A DNA stretch of 64,000 bases from Nocardia acidivorans NBRC 108247 (GTDB lineage Bacteria > Actinomycetota > Actinomycetes > Mycobacteriales > Mycobacteriaceae). The stretch covers positions 16,940 to 80,939 of the forward strand of contig NZ_BDAW01000041.1 of NCBI RefSeq assembly GCF_001625085.1. The letters are read 5' to 3'. A model generated the notes under the pieces. That model made no database searches. It was not told where the DNA came from and saw only the letters and a program-made list of their open reading frames with translations. Shown here piece after piece: positions 34,991-43,599 of this stretch. The translations under genes were made by a program, and so were the position numbers. Position 1 is the first letter of the stretch, and the number at the start of each line of letters is the position of its first letter.

Positions 34991-36301
34991 GTGAACCCGG
35001 TGAAGACTCTGCTGGTGGTCGGTGCGGGCCCGAAGGCCCTCGCGGTAGCCGCGAAAGCGCATGTCCTGCAACAACTCGGGCTGTCCGCCCCGCGTGTGGT
35101 GGTGGTGGAGCCGCATGCGGTGGGCGGCAATTGGCTGCCCAGTGGTGGCTGGACCGACGGCCGGCATCGTCTCGGCACCAGCCCGGAGAAGGATGTGGGC
35201 TTCCCGTACCACTCCACCTGGGCGCGCGGCCGCAATCGCGAGATCAACGAGGCCATGCACGCCTTCAGTTGGACCTCGTTCCTGGTCGATCAGGGCGGCT
35301 ACGCGGAGTGGATCGATCGCGGCCGGCCCAGTCCGCGGCACACGGTGTGGGCCAAGTACCTGCAATGGGTGGGGCATCGCATCGACTTGGAATTGGTTCG
35401 GGGCCGGGTGCATTCGATCGCACCGGCGGCCGACGGCTGGCTGGTGTCGGTGACCGATGCCGAGGGTGTGGTCATCCAGTTGGACGCGGACGAGTTGATG
35501 ATCACCGGGCCGGGCCGCAGTTCGCGCGCCCTGGCCGATCATCCGAAGGTGCTGAGCATCTCGGATTTCTGGGATTTGGCGGGGCGGCGCGCCCTGCCGG
35601 TCTCCTCCCGGGTGGCGGTGATCGGCGGCGGTGAGACCGCGGGTTCGGCACTGGACGAGTTGGTTGCCCACGAAATGCTGACGGTCTCGGTGATCTCGCC
35701 GCTGCCCACGCTCTACACCCGTGGTGAGAGCTACTTCGAGAACGCTTTGTACAGCGATCCGGGCCGTTGGGCGGGGCTGAGTCTGGAGCAGCGCCGCGAT
35801 GTGATCCGCCGGACCGATCGCGGGGTGTTCTCGGTGCGGGTGCAGGAGAGCCTGTTGGGGGACAACCGGGTTCATCATCTGCAGGGCCGGGTGATACGGG
35901 TACGGGAGTCCGGCGAGGGTGTCGAATTGACCCTGCGCAATGCACCGCGCGCCGATGAGCTGCACGTTTTCGATCTGGTGGTGGATGCGACCGGTGGGCA
36001 ACCGCTGTGGTTCCTGGACCTTTTCGACACCGATGCCGCGGATCTGCTGGAACTGGCGGTGGGTGGCCCGCTGACCCAGGCCCGGATCGAGGCGGCGGTC
36101 GGCTACGACCTGGCGGTCTCGAATCTCGAGACCAAGCTCTACCTGCCGAATCTGGCCGCGCTGACCCAGGGGCCGGGCTTCCCGAATCTCAGCTGCCTGG
36201 GCGAACTCTCGGATCGGGTGCTGCGGCCCGCGGTCGATGGCTCGGAAGTTGCCGATCGGGTTGCGGCGGGGAGGGTGGAACACGCGCGAGCCGGACAATA
36301 G
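34991..36301 (+). CDS. nbtG: L-lysine/ornithine N-hydroxylase of siderophore synthesis (MbtG/NbtG-like)
   Basis: A 436-aa flavin monooxygenase that N-hydroxylates the side-chain amine to build the hydroxamate. It closely follows MbtG: VVGAGPKALAVAAKA at the start (FAD site), GGNWLPSGGWTDGRHRLGTSPEKDVGFPYHSTW, WIDRGRPSPRHTVW, then VAVIGGGETAGSALDEL (NADPH site) and TRGESYFENALYSDP, ending GPGFPNLSCLGELSDRVL. GTG 34991 gives the family N terminus M-N-P; GTG 34985 and ATG 34931 are alternatives. The gene leads the siderophore cluster behind an iron box. Lysine is preferred by analogy; ornithine is possible. Confidence 0.85.
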   Translation: MNPVKTLLVVGAGPKALAVAAKAHVLQQLGLSAPRVVVVEPHAVGGNWLPSGGWTDGRHRLGTSPEKDVGFPYHSTWARGRNREINEAMHAFSWTSFLVDQGGYAEWIDRGRPSPRHTVWAKYLQWVGHRIDLELVRGRVHSIAPAADGWLVSVTDAEGVVIQLDADELMITGPGRSSRALADHPKVLSISDFWDLAGRRALPVSSRVAVIGGGETAGSALDELVAHEMLTVSVISPLPTLYTRGESYFENALYSDPGRWAGLSLEQRRDVIRRTDRGVFSVRVQESLLGDNRVHHLQGRVIRVRESGEGVELTLRNAPRADELHVFDLVVDATGGQPLWFLDLFDTDAADLLELAVGGPLTQARIEAAVGYDLAVSNLETKLYLPNLAALTQGPGFPNLSCLGELSDRVLRPAVDGSEVADRVAAGRVEHARAGQ

Positions 36302-36316
36302 GCTAGGCTAGCCTTA
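36298..36316. promoter_or_regulatory. Iron box upstream of the formyltransferase operon
   Basis: ATAGGCTAGGCTAGCCTTA agrees with TTAGGTTAGGCTAACCTAA at 15 of 19 positions and overlaps the hydroxylase stop. It is likely to control the operon 36341-48179 directly. Confidence 0.75.
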
Positions 36317-36340
36317 CTTAGAGAGATGAGGTTCGGTTCC

Positions 36341-37282
36341 ATGCGTATCGTGTCGTTCGGCTTCCAGACGTGGGGGCGCAAAACCCTTGCGGCCCTGATC
36401 GATTCCGAGCACGAGGTGGTGCTCGCGGTCACCCATCCGGCCAGCGAGTCGTCCTATAAGGCGATCTGGAACGATTCGGTCGAGGAACTGGCCCGCGAAC
36501 ACGGTATTCCCGTGCACCTCACCGAGCGCGCCGACGCCGAGACCATCGATCTGGTCAAGCGCGCCGAACCCGATGTGATCGTGGTGAACAGCTGGTACAC
36601 CTGGATGCCGCCGGAGCTGTACAAGCTGCCGCCGTTCGGCACGCTCAACCTGCACGATTCGCTGCTGCCCAAGTTCACCGGCTTCTCCCCGGTGCTGTGG
36701 GCATTGATCAGCGGCAGTGAGGAATTCGGCCTCACCGTGCACCGGATGGACGAGCAGCTCGACACCGGCGACATCCTGGTTCAGCACAAGCTGCCCATCC
36801 CCGCCGGAGCCACCGGCACCGAACTCGTGCTGGCCGGAATGGAATTGATTCCCGGTGCCGTGCACGAGGCGCTCGCGGCGCTGACCGACGGCACCGCGCA
36901 GTGGAAGCCGCAGAACAAGGCCGACCGCACCTACTTCCACAAGCGTTCCGATCGGGACAGCCGCATCGACTTCTCTTGGGACGCGGTGGATCTGGAGCGT
37001 TTCGTGCGCGCCCTCTCCGAGCCCTACCCCCGCGCCTTCTCGCACTACCGCGGTGAGCGCATTGAAATCCTGTCCGCCACCATCTCCGAGGCCCGCTACG
37101 GCGGCACCGCGGGCCGGGTCATCGTCCAGGAGGGCGGTGGCGCGGTCGTCTGCGGCCCGAACCCGGTGCGCGGCAACAACCACGCCCTGGTGATCACCCG
37201 CGTCCGCACCGCCGACGGCATCGAACACGACGGCGCCGAATTCTTCGTACGCGGCGGCTACCTCACCGACTCACCCGAATGA
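36341..37282 (+). CDS. Formyltransferase for N-hydroxy amino acid (siderophore formyl-hydroxamate)
   Basis: A 313-aa protein of the methionyl-tRNA formyltransferase fold. The catalytic N-x-H-x-S-L-L-P segment is present (TLNLHDSLLPKFTGFSPVLWAL), with the downstream D-T-G-D-I (EQLDTGDILVQ); this is the 10-formyl-tetrahydrofolate site. A C-terminal Fmt-like domain follows. Its position between the N-hydroxylase and the NRPS genes argues that it formylates the hydroxylated side chain, as in formobactin- and amamistatin-type siderophores, rather than initiator tRNA. ATG 36341 is used; ATG 36326 is an alternative. It overlaps the NRPS start by 4 nt. Confidence 0.8.
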   Translation: MRIVSFGFQTWGRKTLAALIDSEHEVVLAVTHPASESSYKAIWNDSVEELAREHGIPVHLTERADAETIDLVKRAEPDVIVVNSWYTWMPPELYKLPPFGTLNLHDSLLPKFTGFSPVLWALISGSEEFGLTVHRMDEQLDTGDILVQHKLPIPAGATGTELVLAGMELIPGAVHEALAALTDGTAQWKPQNKADRTYFHKRSDRDSRIDFSWDAVDLERFVRALSEPYPRAFSHYRGERIEILSATISEARYGGTAGRVIVQEGGGAVVCGPNPVRGNNHALVITRVRTADGIEHDGAEFFVRGGYLTDSPE

Positions 37283-40200
37283 GAGTCGGTGTCATGCCCA
37301 CCGCACCCGAGGGGATCGCGGCCGATGGCGCTGCCGCCGAGGGGATCGCGGCCGATGGCGCTGCCGCCGAGAGGATCGCGGCCGATCGCGATGCCGTCGA
37401 CGGCGCTGCGGCCGAGGTGAATTCAGTCAATCGGGTTCGCGTGAGCGATCTCGTTTCAGGCGCTCGCCGACCCCTGTCTCCCGGACAGCGGCGCGCCTGG
37501 TTCCTCCAGCAGCGCGATCCGTCGAATGTCGACCTGAATGTCGGCATCGCCTATCGGCTGACCGGCGACCTGGACGCCGCGCTCTTGCGCGCGGCGGTGG
37601 GCGAGGTGGTCGCACGGCACGACATTCTGCGCACCGTCTATGGCGTCGGTGCGGACGGTGAGCCGTTCCAGTCGGTGCTCGCCCAGGTCGAATGTGCTTG
37701 GCAAGAGCACGATCTCGCGGATCTTTCGGCGGCGAGCCGAACCCGCCGGGCCGAGGTGCTGATCCGCCGCATTCTCGGTGCGCCGTTCGACCCCACGGCC
37801 GCACCGCCGATTCGATTCGCCTTGATCCACACGGGTGTGGATGAATGTGCACTGATCCTGGTGGCCCATGCGCTCTGCTGGGATGACGAGTCCTGGGAGA
37901 TCTTCTCCCGCGACCTCTCCGCCGCCTACAACGGCCACCTCCCCACCGGCCCCGCACTCCGATACGCCGATCTGGTTGCCCGCCCATCGAACTCCGCCGC
38001 CATCGCGCCGCCTTCGGGCGCTGGGAACGCGAGAGCCGCCGCGTCGCGCGGTACGCCCGCGGATGCCCCGATCATCGACGCTGCCGATTCGCCCGCTACC
38101 GGTGCGCAGTCGCCGCCACGTTCCGATGATCGAGGACTGCCCCCGGTCGACAGGGATGACGCGGGCGTCGAATTCTGGCGCGCGGAATTGTCGCCGCTGC
38201 CGGAGCCGCTCGAACTCCCCGGCCACGCCACTGTCGTCCCCGGGCACGCCCCGGCGCGGCGCGTGGTGCGTGAGTTGCCTGCCGAATTGTTGTCGGCTGT
38301 GGCGGATTTCGCGCTCCGATCGGGTCTCATCGAACCACCCGACGAGGGGCTGTCGCCGCCGCCTGTGGGTGGATGCGCTGTCGCCGAGTCGGTGTTGTTG
38401 GCGGCCTTCGAGGTGCTGATGGGGCGGTACACCGGGGCTGCCGAGTTTCTTGTGTCCGTGCCGGTTTCGATGCGCGAGGGGGAGTCGCTGCCGGATCGGC
38501 AGGGTGCGCCGATCGGCTACCTGGGTAATACCGTGCTGCTGCGGGCTGCGCTCGATGATCGGCTGACCTTCGCTGAATTGGTTGCCGCTGTGCGGGATTC
38601 CCGGGATCGGGCGCATGCGCATCGGACGGTGGGCATCGACCGGGTGGTGGCCGCGGTCAATCCGGAGCGGACCGGGGATCGCGATGGGCTGGATCAGATG
38701 GTTCGGCTCGGTTTCGGGGTGCGCATCGCGCCGGTGGGTCCGGTGTTCGACGGGGTGACGGCGGCGCGTGTGGAGCTCGGTAGTCCCGCACCGCGAGTAC
38801 CGCTGCGGTTCACCGTCGTTCGTGACAGTGCGGGGGCGTACGTGGAGGCCGTGTATCACGCCGGGCGCTTCGCATCCGAACTGGTCGAGCAGCTGCTCAC
38901 CCACTACCTGCGATTGCTGACCGCTGGCACGGCCATGCCGGAGCGGCGTATCGGCGAGCTGGATCTGCTGGGTGCGGCCGAGCACGCTCGCCTGCTGGAA
39001 CTTTCGCGTGGTCAGCGGGTGCCCACCCCGGCGACCACGGTGGTGGCGTTGTTCGAGGAGCGGGTGCTGACCGCGCCGCGGGCGACGGCCCTCGTGTCTC
39101 CCGCGCAGCGGGTCGGCGACGTGACGCTCCCCGAGGTCGAGTTGACCTACGACGGGCTGAATCGGCGCGCTAATCGGTTGGCGCACCGGCTGATCGGGCA
39201 GGGCCTCGGCAGCGAGGACGTCGTGGCGCTGCGGCTGTCGAACTCGGTGGAGTTCGTGATCGCGGTGCTGGCGGTGCTCAAGTCCGGGGCGGCGTATCTG
39301 CCGATCGATCCGGCCTATCCGGACGACCGCATCGACTATCTGATCGCTGACGCCCGTCCGCGCCTGGTACTGGGGCGAGTCGAGTTGGAGACCGCGGAGG
39401 CACTGGCTTCCACTGCGCCGGAACATGATCCGTCCGATGCGGATCGGTTGCGCCCGCTCCGGCCGGGCAATCTGGCCTATGTCATCTACACCTCCGGTTC
39501 GACCGGTCGCCCCAAGGGTGTTCCGGTCGAGCACGCCGCGATCGCCGATCATCTGCTCGGTTTCCGGGCGCAGTGCGGGATGACCGCCGAGGATCGGCTG
39601 TTGCAGGCGTCCTCGGTGAGCTTCGACGCCTCCCTGCTGGACGTCTTCGTGACCCTGACCCTCGGTGCGCGCCTGATCATTCCGCGCCCGCGCGGCTTCA
39701 CCGATCTGGCGTACATCGCGGATCTGGTGACCCGCTACGGCGTGACGGTGCTGCATATGGTGCCCTCCCTGCTGCGCACCTTCCTGTCGCTGCCGCAGGT
39801 GAGTGAGTGGCGCACCGTGCGTTTGGTGCCCGTGGGCGGTGAGGCGCTGCCCGGTGAGATCGCCGACCGCTTCACCGGTGTGCTCGACGCCGAGCTGCGC
39901 AATCACTATGGCCCGACCGAGGCCGTGGTCAGCGCGACGCATATGCCGGTGGCGGGCCCGCAGGGCAATCGCATCGTGCCGATCGGCCACCCGAATCGCA
40001 ATGTGGACCTGTACCTGCTCGATGAGCGCCTGCGACCGGTTCCGCCGGGCGTGATCGGTGAAATCTATCTGGGTGGAACACAATTGGCGCGCGGCTACCT
40101 GGATCGCGCCCCGGCCACGGCCGAGCGCTTCGTCGCCGATCCGTTCACCCCGGGTGCGCGCCTGTACCGCACCGGGGATCTGGCCCGCCGCGATCTCACG

Positions 40201-40800
40201 GGCGCGGTCGAATTCGTCGGCCGCGCCGATGAGCAGGTCAAAGTGCGCGGGTACCGTATCGAACCGGGTGAGGTGCAGGCCGCGCTCAGTACGCATCCGC
40301 TGATCCGCGATTGCGTGGTCACCGTGGTGGGCGATGCGGTGAGCGGCCCGCTGCTGGCCGCCTACCTGGTGCCCGAATCCACCGTGCCGGAACTGGATAC
40401 GATCCGCGCGCATGCGGCGGCCGGACTTCCCGAATACATGGTCCCCGCCGCCTACGCGATCATCGACGCCATCCCGTTGACCGAGCACGGCAAGCTGGAC
40501 CGCCGCGCCCTGCCCGAACCGGTATGCCTGACCGCCCGTCCCTACCGGGAACCGGTGACAGCGGCCGAGATTCGCCTCGCCGCCCTGTACGGCGAGCTGT
40601 TCGGACGTGACCGCATCGGCGCGGACGACTCCTTCTTCGAACTCGGCGGCCATTCGCTGCTGGCCAATCACCTGGTCGCGCGGATTCGCGCCGAATTCGG
40701 ATTCGAGATCGATGTGCGCGCGGTCTTCGACACCCCCGCGGTCCACGGTTTGGCCGCGGTGCTGGAAGCGACCGCCCGAGACGAGGAGCAACACGAGTGA
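37279..40800 (+). CDS. NRPS module C-A-PCP with a substituted condensation His
   Basis: A 1173-aa single-module NRPS. After a repeat-rich N terminus (residues 10-45) comes a C domain (about 65-530). The H-H-x-x-x-D-G motif reads V-A-H-A-L-C-W-D-D at 195-203, so the second, catalytic His is Ala198. The A domain covers about 588-1080 (YTSGSTGRPKG at about 736, GKLDRRALP at about 1070). A PCP follows with the phosphopantetheine Ser at 1126 (LGGHSLL). There is no TE. It is coupled by overlap to the formyltransferase and to the binding-protein gene. Likely adds an amino acid to the siderophore; the specificity code was not confidently assignable. Confidence 0.85.
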   Translation: MRVGVMPTAPEGIAADGAAAEGIAADGAAAERIAADRDAVDGAAAEVNSVNRVRVSDLVSGARRPLSPGQRRAWFLQQRDPSNVDLNVGIAYRLTGDLDAALLRAAVGEVVARHDILRTVYGVGADGEPFQSVLAQVECAWQEHDLADLSAASRTRRAEVLIRRILGAPFDPTAAPPIRFALIHTGVDECALILVAHALCWDDESWEIFSRDLSAAYNGHLPTGPALRYADLVARPSNSAAIAPPSGAGNARAAASRGTPADAPIIDAADSPATGAQSPPRSDDRGLPPVDRDDAGVEFWRAELSPLPEPLELPGHATVVPGHAPARRVVRELPAELLSAVADFALRSGLIEPPDEGLSPPPVGGCAVAESVLLAAFEVLMGRYTGAAEFLVSVPVSMREGESLPDRQGAPIGYLGNTVLLRAALDDRLTFAELVAAVRDSRDRAHAHRTVGIDRVVAAVNPERTGDRDGLDQMVRLGFGVRIAPVGPVFDGVTAARVELGSPAPRVPLRFTVVRDSAGAYVEAVYHAGRFASELVEQLLTHYLRLLTAGTAMPERRIGELDLLGAAEHARLLELSRGQRVPTPATTVVALFEERVLTAPRATALVSPAQRVGDVTLPEVELTYDGLNRRANRLAHRLIGQGLGSEDVVALRLSNSVEFVIAVLAVLKSGAAYLPIDPAYPDDRIDYLIADARPRLVLGRVELETAEALASTAPEHDPSDADRLRPLRPGNLAYVIYTSGSTGRPKGVPVEHAAIADHLLGFRAQCGMTAEDRLLQASSVSFDASLLDVFVTLTLGARLIIPRPRGFTDLAYIADLVTRYGVTVLHMVPSLLRTFLSLPQVSEWRTVRLVPVGGEALPGEIADRFTGVLDAELRNHYGPTEAVVSATHMPVAGPQGNRIVPIGHPNRNVDLYLLDERLRPVPPGVIGEIYLGGTQLARGYLDRAPATAERFVADPFTPGARLYRTGDLARRDLTGAVEFVGRADEQVKVRGYRIEPGEVQAALSTHPLIRDCVVTVVGDAVSGPLLAAYLVPESTVPELDTIRAHAAAGLPEYMVPAAYAIIDAIPLTEHGKLDRRALPEPVCLTARPYREPVTAAEIRLAALYGELFGRDRIGADDSFFELGGHSLLANHLVARIRAEFGFEIDVRAVFDTPAVHGLAAVLEATARDEEQHE
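37309..37398 (+). repeat. Three 30-bp in-frame repeats at the NRPS N terminus
   Basis: Units start at 37309, 37339 and 37369 (the third diverged), followed by a partial unit. They encode a ten-residue repeat EGIAADGAAA. The repeat precedes the C domain and is probably a flexible linker; copy number may vary between strains. Confidence 0.85.
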
Positions 40801-41765
40801 ATACCCGAGGACTGTGGCGCAGAGCCGGATTGGGCCTGCTGGCACTGGGTTTGGTGGTCGGTACCGCCGCCTGCGGTTCGAGCGACGGTGACGGCGACGG
40901 CTCCGGCACGGTGACGATCAAGCACGTCATGGGCGAGACCACCATCGACCGCACCCCCAAGCGCGTGGTGACGCTCGGCCCGCAGTGGTTCGATGCCGCG
41001 CTGGCGCTGGGCGTGACGCCGGTCGGCTATCTGGTGCCCGGTCTGACCGCGACCACCAAGGTGCCGTGGGAGCCCGCGATTCCGGACTCCGCCAAGCGCA
41101 TCGAGGCCACCGGCGACTATGTGGAGCAGATCGCGGCCTTGGAACCGGATCTGATTCTGGCCCCGGCCTTCATGGCCGATCGCACCATGTACGACAAGCT
41201 GTCCAAGCTGGCCCCCACCATCGATTCGCTGTCCAGCACGCAGATCGACTCCTGGCAGGACCAGGTGACCGCGCTGGGCAGGGTGCTGCGCAAGGAGTCC
41301 GAGGCGGCCAAGGTCATCGCCGATGTCGACGGGAAGATCGACGCGGTGGGCGTGAGACATCCGGGCTTGAAGGGCAAGACCTTCCTGACCTGCATGCTGA
41401 CCGGTCCCGCGCAGTTGATGGTGCTGGCCGATCCCAAGGACGGCTCCGCCGAGGTCTTCACCCGCCTGGGTATGACCATTCCCGCGAACATCGTCAAGGA
41501 GGCCCCGTCCGGCGGTCGCCTGGCCCTGTCCCCGGAACGCCTGAGCGACTTGACCTCCGACCTGCTGGTCTGCGGCGCGATGCCCAGTCTGGAGGCGAAG
41601 TTCAAGGAGCTGCCCGGCTACAACGATCTCCCGGCGGTCCGGCACGGCGGTATCTCGTTCGTGGATGTGGTCGCCATCAATGCCATCAATCAGCCGACCG
41701 CGCTGTCGGTGCCGTACGTGCTGGAAAAGCTGGACCCGGCGTTCGCGAATATCGCCGGTAGCTAG
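40797..41765 (+). CDS. Siderophore-binding lipoprotein (FecB-like ABC substrate-binding protein)
   Basis: A 322-aa protein with a lipobox (LVVGTAAC-GSS) at residues about 19-26, then a class III periplasmic-binding fold: VTIKHVMGETTIDRTPKRVVTLGPQWFDAALALGVTPVGYL, IEATGDYVEQIAALEPDLILAP and a long central helix. Ferric-siderophore capture at the outer face of the membrane is inferred from its family and operon. The GTG overlaps the NRPS stop by 4 nt. No FecCD-type permease is visible in the window, so its transporter partner is encoded elsewhere. Confidence 0.85.
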   Translation: MNTRGLWRRAGLGLLALGLVVGTAACGSSDGDGDGSGTVTIKHVMGETTIDRTPKRVVTLGPQWFDAALALGVTPVGYLVPGLTATTKVPWEPAIPDSAKRIEATGDYVEQIAALEPDLILAPAFMADRTMYDKLSKLAPTIDSLSSTQIDSWQDQVTALGRVLRKESEAAKVIADVDGKIDAVGVRHPGLKGKTFLTCMLTGPAQLMVLADPKDGSAEVFTRLGMTIPANIVKEAPSGGRLALSPERLSDLTSDLLVCGAMPSLEAKFKELPGYNDLPAVRHGGISFVDVVAINAINQPTALSVPYVLEKLDPAFANIAGS

Positions 41766-41793
41766 CAGCCGGTAGCAGGAAGGACCTCACCTC

Positions 41794-43599
41794 ATGACTC
41801 TCGAAACCCACACCGCGCCAGCACGATCCGATCGCGGACTCCCGCTCTCCCCGGCGCAGCAGGCGGCGTTGCTGCCGGAACGGTTGGCGCGCACCGCGCC
41901 CGCCAATGTGTTTCTGGCGCTGGAGATTCCGGTCGCACTGGCCGACGGTGTGGTGGCGCGCGCGGCCGAAGTGCTCGCCGCGCACGAGGTCCTGCGTGCG
42001 GTCTATCCGGATGACCGGCGAGTCCCTTACCAGCGGGTCGAGGCCGCACCGGCGACCGCGGCCGCGAGTGCCGAAATCAGCGAAGCCGCACTGGCTCCCG
42101 CGCTCATGACCGATGCCGGTCACACCTTCGATCTGGTATGCGAGCACCCGATCCGGATTCGGGTGTATCGCCTGGCTGACCGCGCGGTGCTCTCGCTCGC
42201 CGCGCATCCGATCGCGGCCGACGACCGCACGGTGGATCTGCTGGCGACCCAGCTCTGCTCGAACGGCCCGATCGCCGCTGCCGCGCAATACCGCGACTTC
42301 ACCGCCGCCCAGGTGAAAGCCTTGGCGGCAGCGGATGATTCGCTGACCTACTGGACCGAGCGCTTGGCGGGCCTGCCCGACCAACTGTTCCTGACCGGTC
42401 CCCGCCCGGCCACCCCGCGCAGCGCCCGCGCCGTCGTCGAACTGCCCGCCGACGCCATTGCCGCACTGACGGCGGCGATCTCGCGATACAGCGCCGTGCG
42501 CGCCGGATCGGCGTCCACCCCCGTAGCTGCCGCGCCACCGGCTGCCGCGGACGTGGCTGCGGAATCAATGGCAACCGGTGGGGCGAAGGGTGTCGGGTCG
42601 GTCGCCGCACCCACTGTCGACCCTGCCGCCGTGCTGACCGCGCTGGTGGCCGGAGCGCTGCGGGAACTCGGCGCGGGGGAGGATGTGCCGATCGGGATCG
42701 CCGACGCGGCGCGGACCGAAGCCGCCGGGACGGTCCTCGGCAATTTCGCGAATTATCTCGTGCTGTGGGTGGATACGCCACGCGGTAGTGCGCCGGGGGA
42801 GTCGGTCGCCGCGGCCGCCGCACTGCTGGCCCAGGCTCGTGCGCATACCGGCACCCGGATCGAGCGGCTCACCCATCAGCTGCGCGGGCCGGGCGGCGCG
42901 GCCCGGGGTGGCCTGTTCCAGGTGCTCGCCGGGGTGCGCGCCGGTGTGCTGGAGTTCGCCGTGGAGGGTGGCACGGTGCGTGAGATCGCCCGGGCGCTCG
43001 CCCGCCCGCACGGCGTGGACCTGATCGTCGACGCGGTGGTGACCGAGCGCGGTTGGACCGTGACCGTCGATCTGGCCGAGGAGCTGTCCCGCCGGCACGC
43101 GGTGGACGCCTTCGCGCGTCACCTGGTACAGACCCTTGAATCCTGGTCGACCGCACCGGATTCCGTGCCGGACGCCGTCGAGGTGATGCCGTGCGGCTGG
43201 TTCGTCTCGGGCGACGATTCCCTGGACCTGGACCCGTTCGCCATCTCCGGTCTCGGCGGCCCGCCGCGGACCGATGCGGAGCGAGCTATTGCCGCCGCCC
43301 TGCGCGAGATCCTGGACTTGGACGAGCAGGACGAGGTCGGCCGGGAGGACAACTTCTTCGCACTCGGCGGTGACAGCGTGGCCGCGCTGCGCTTCGTCAC
43401 CGTACTCGCCGAACAGGGGCACATCCTGGATGTACAGAAGGTGTTCGAGTTTCCCGCCGTCCATGAGATGGCCGCGCACCTCACCTCCGAAAGTGGTTCG
43501 GCGACAGCCGAGCCCGCCGCCGCGGTCGCCCCCATGGCCGCCTCCGGACTGGACGCGGGCGCGTTGAACGCCCTGGCTGGAAAGCTCGCTGCCCGGTGA
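41794..43599 (+). CDS. Condensation-like domain plus PCP, no adenylation domain
   Basis: A 601-aa protein. Residues about 15-450 look like a degenerate condensation domain (LPLSPAQQAALLPERL start; H-P-I-A-A-D-D at 138-144 in place of H-H-x-x-x-D-G, so the catalytic His is Pro139). A PCP follows with Ser528 in LGGDSVAAL. There is no A domain, so the PCP must be loaded in trans if used. An Ala-rich insertion occurs near residues 235-275. It overlaps the following NRPS gene by 4 nt and is probably one physical complex with it. It could also be a structural remnant of a split module. Confidence 0.8.
   Translation: MTLETHTAPARSDRGLPLSPAQQAALLPERLARTAPANVFLALEIPVALADGVVARAAEVLAAHEVLRAVYPDDRRVPYQRVEAAPATAAASAEISEAALAPALMTDAGHTFDLVCEHPIRIRVYRLADRAVLSLAAHPIAADDRTVDLLATQLCSNGPIAAAAQYRDFTAAQVKALAAADDSLTYWTERLAGLPDQLFLTGPRPATPRSARAVVELPADAIAALTAAISRYSAVRAGSASTPVAAAPPAAADVAAESMATGGAKGVGSVAAPTVDPAAVLTALVAGALRELGAGEDVPIGIADAARTEAAGTVLGNFANYLVLWVDTPRGSAPGESVAAAAALLAQARAHTGTRIERLTHQLRGPGGAARGGLFQVLAGVRAGVLEFAVEGGTVREIARALARPHGVDLIVDAVVTERGWTVTVDLAEELSRRHAVDAFARHLVQTLESWSTAPDSVPDAVEVMPCGWFVSGDDSLDLDPFAISGLGGPPRTDAERAIAAALREILDLDEQDEVGREDNFFALGGDSVAALRFVTVLAEQGHILDVQKVFEFPAVHEMAAHLTSESGSATAEPAAAVAPMAASGLDAGALNALAGKLAAR

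Noticed and set aside
37456..40845. 1129-aa open frame on the minus strand
   Set aside because: It lies wholly opposite an NRPS gene with clear domains; long antisense frames are common in such high-GC DNA and the translation shows no known domain.
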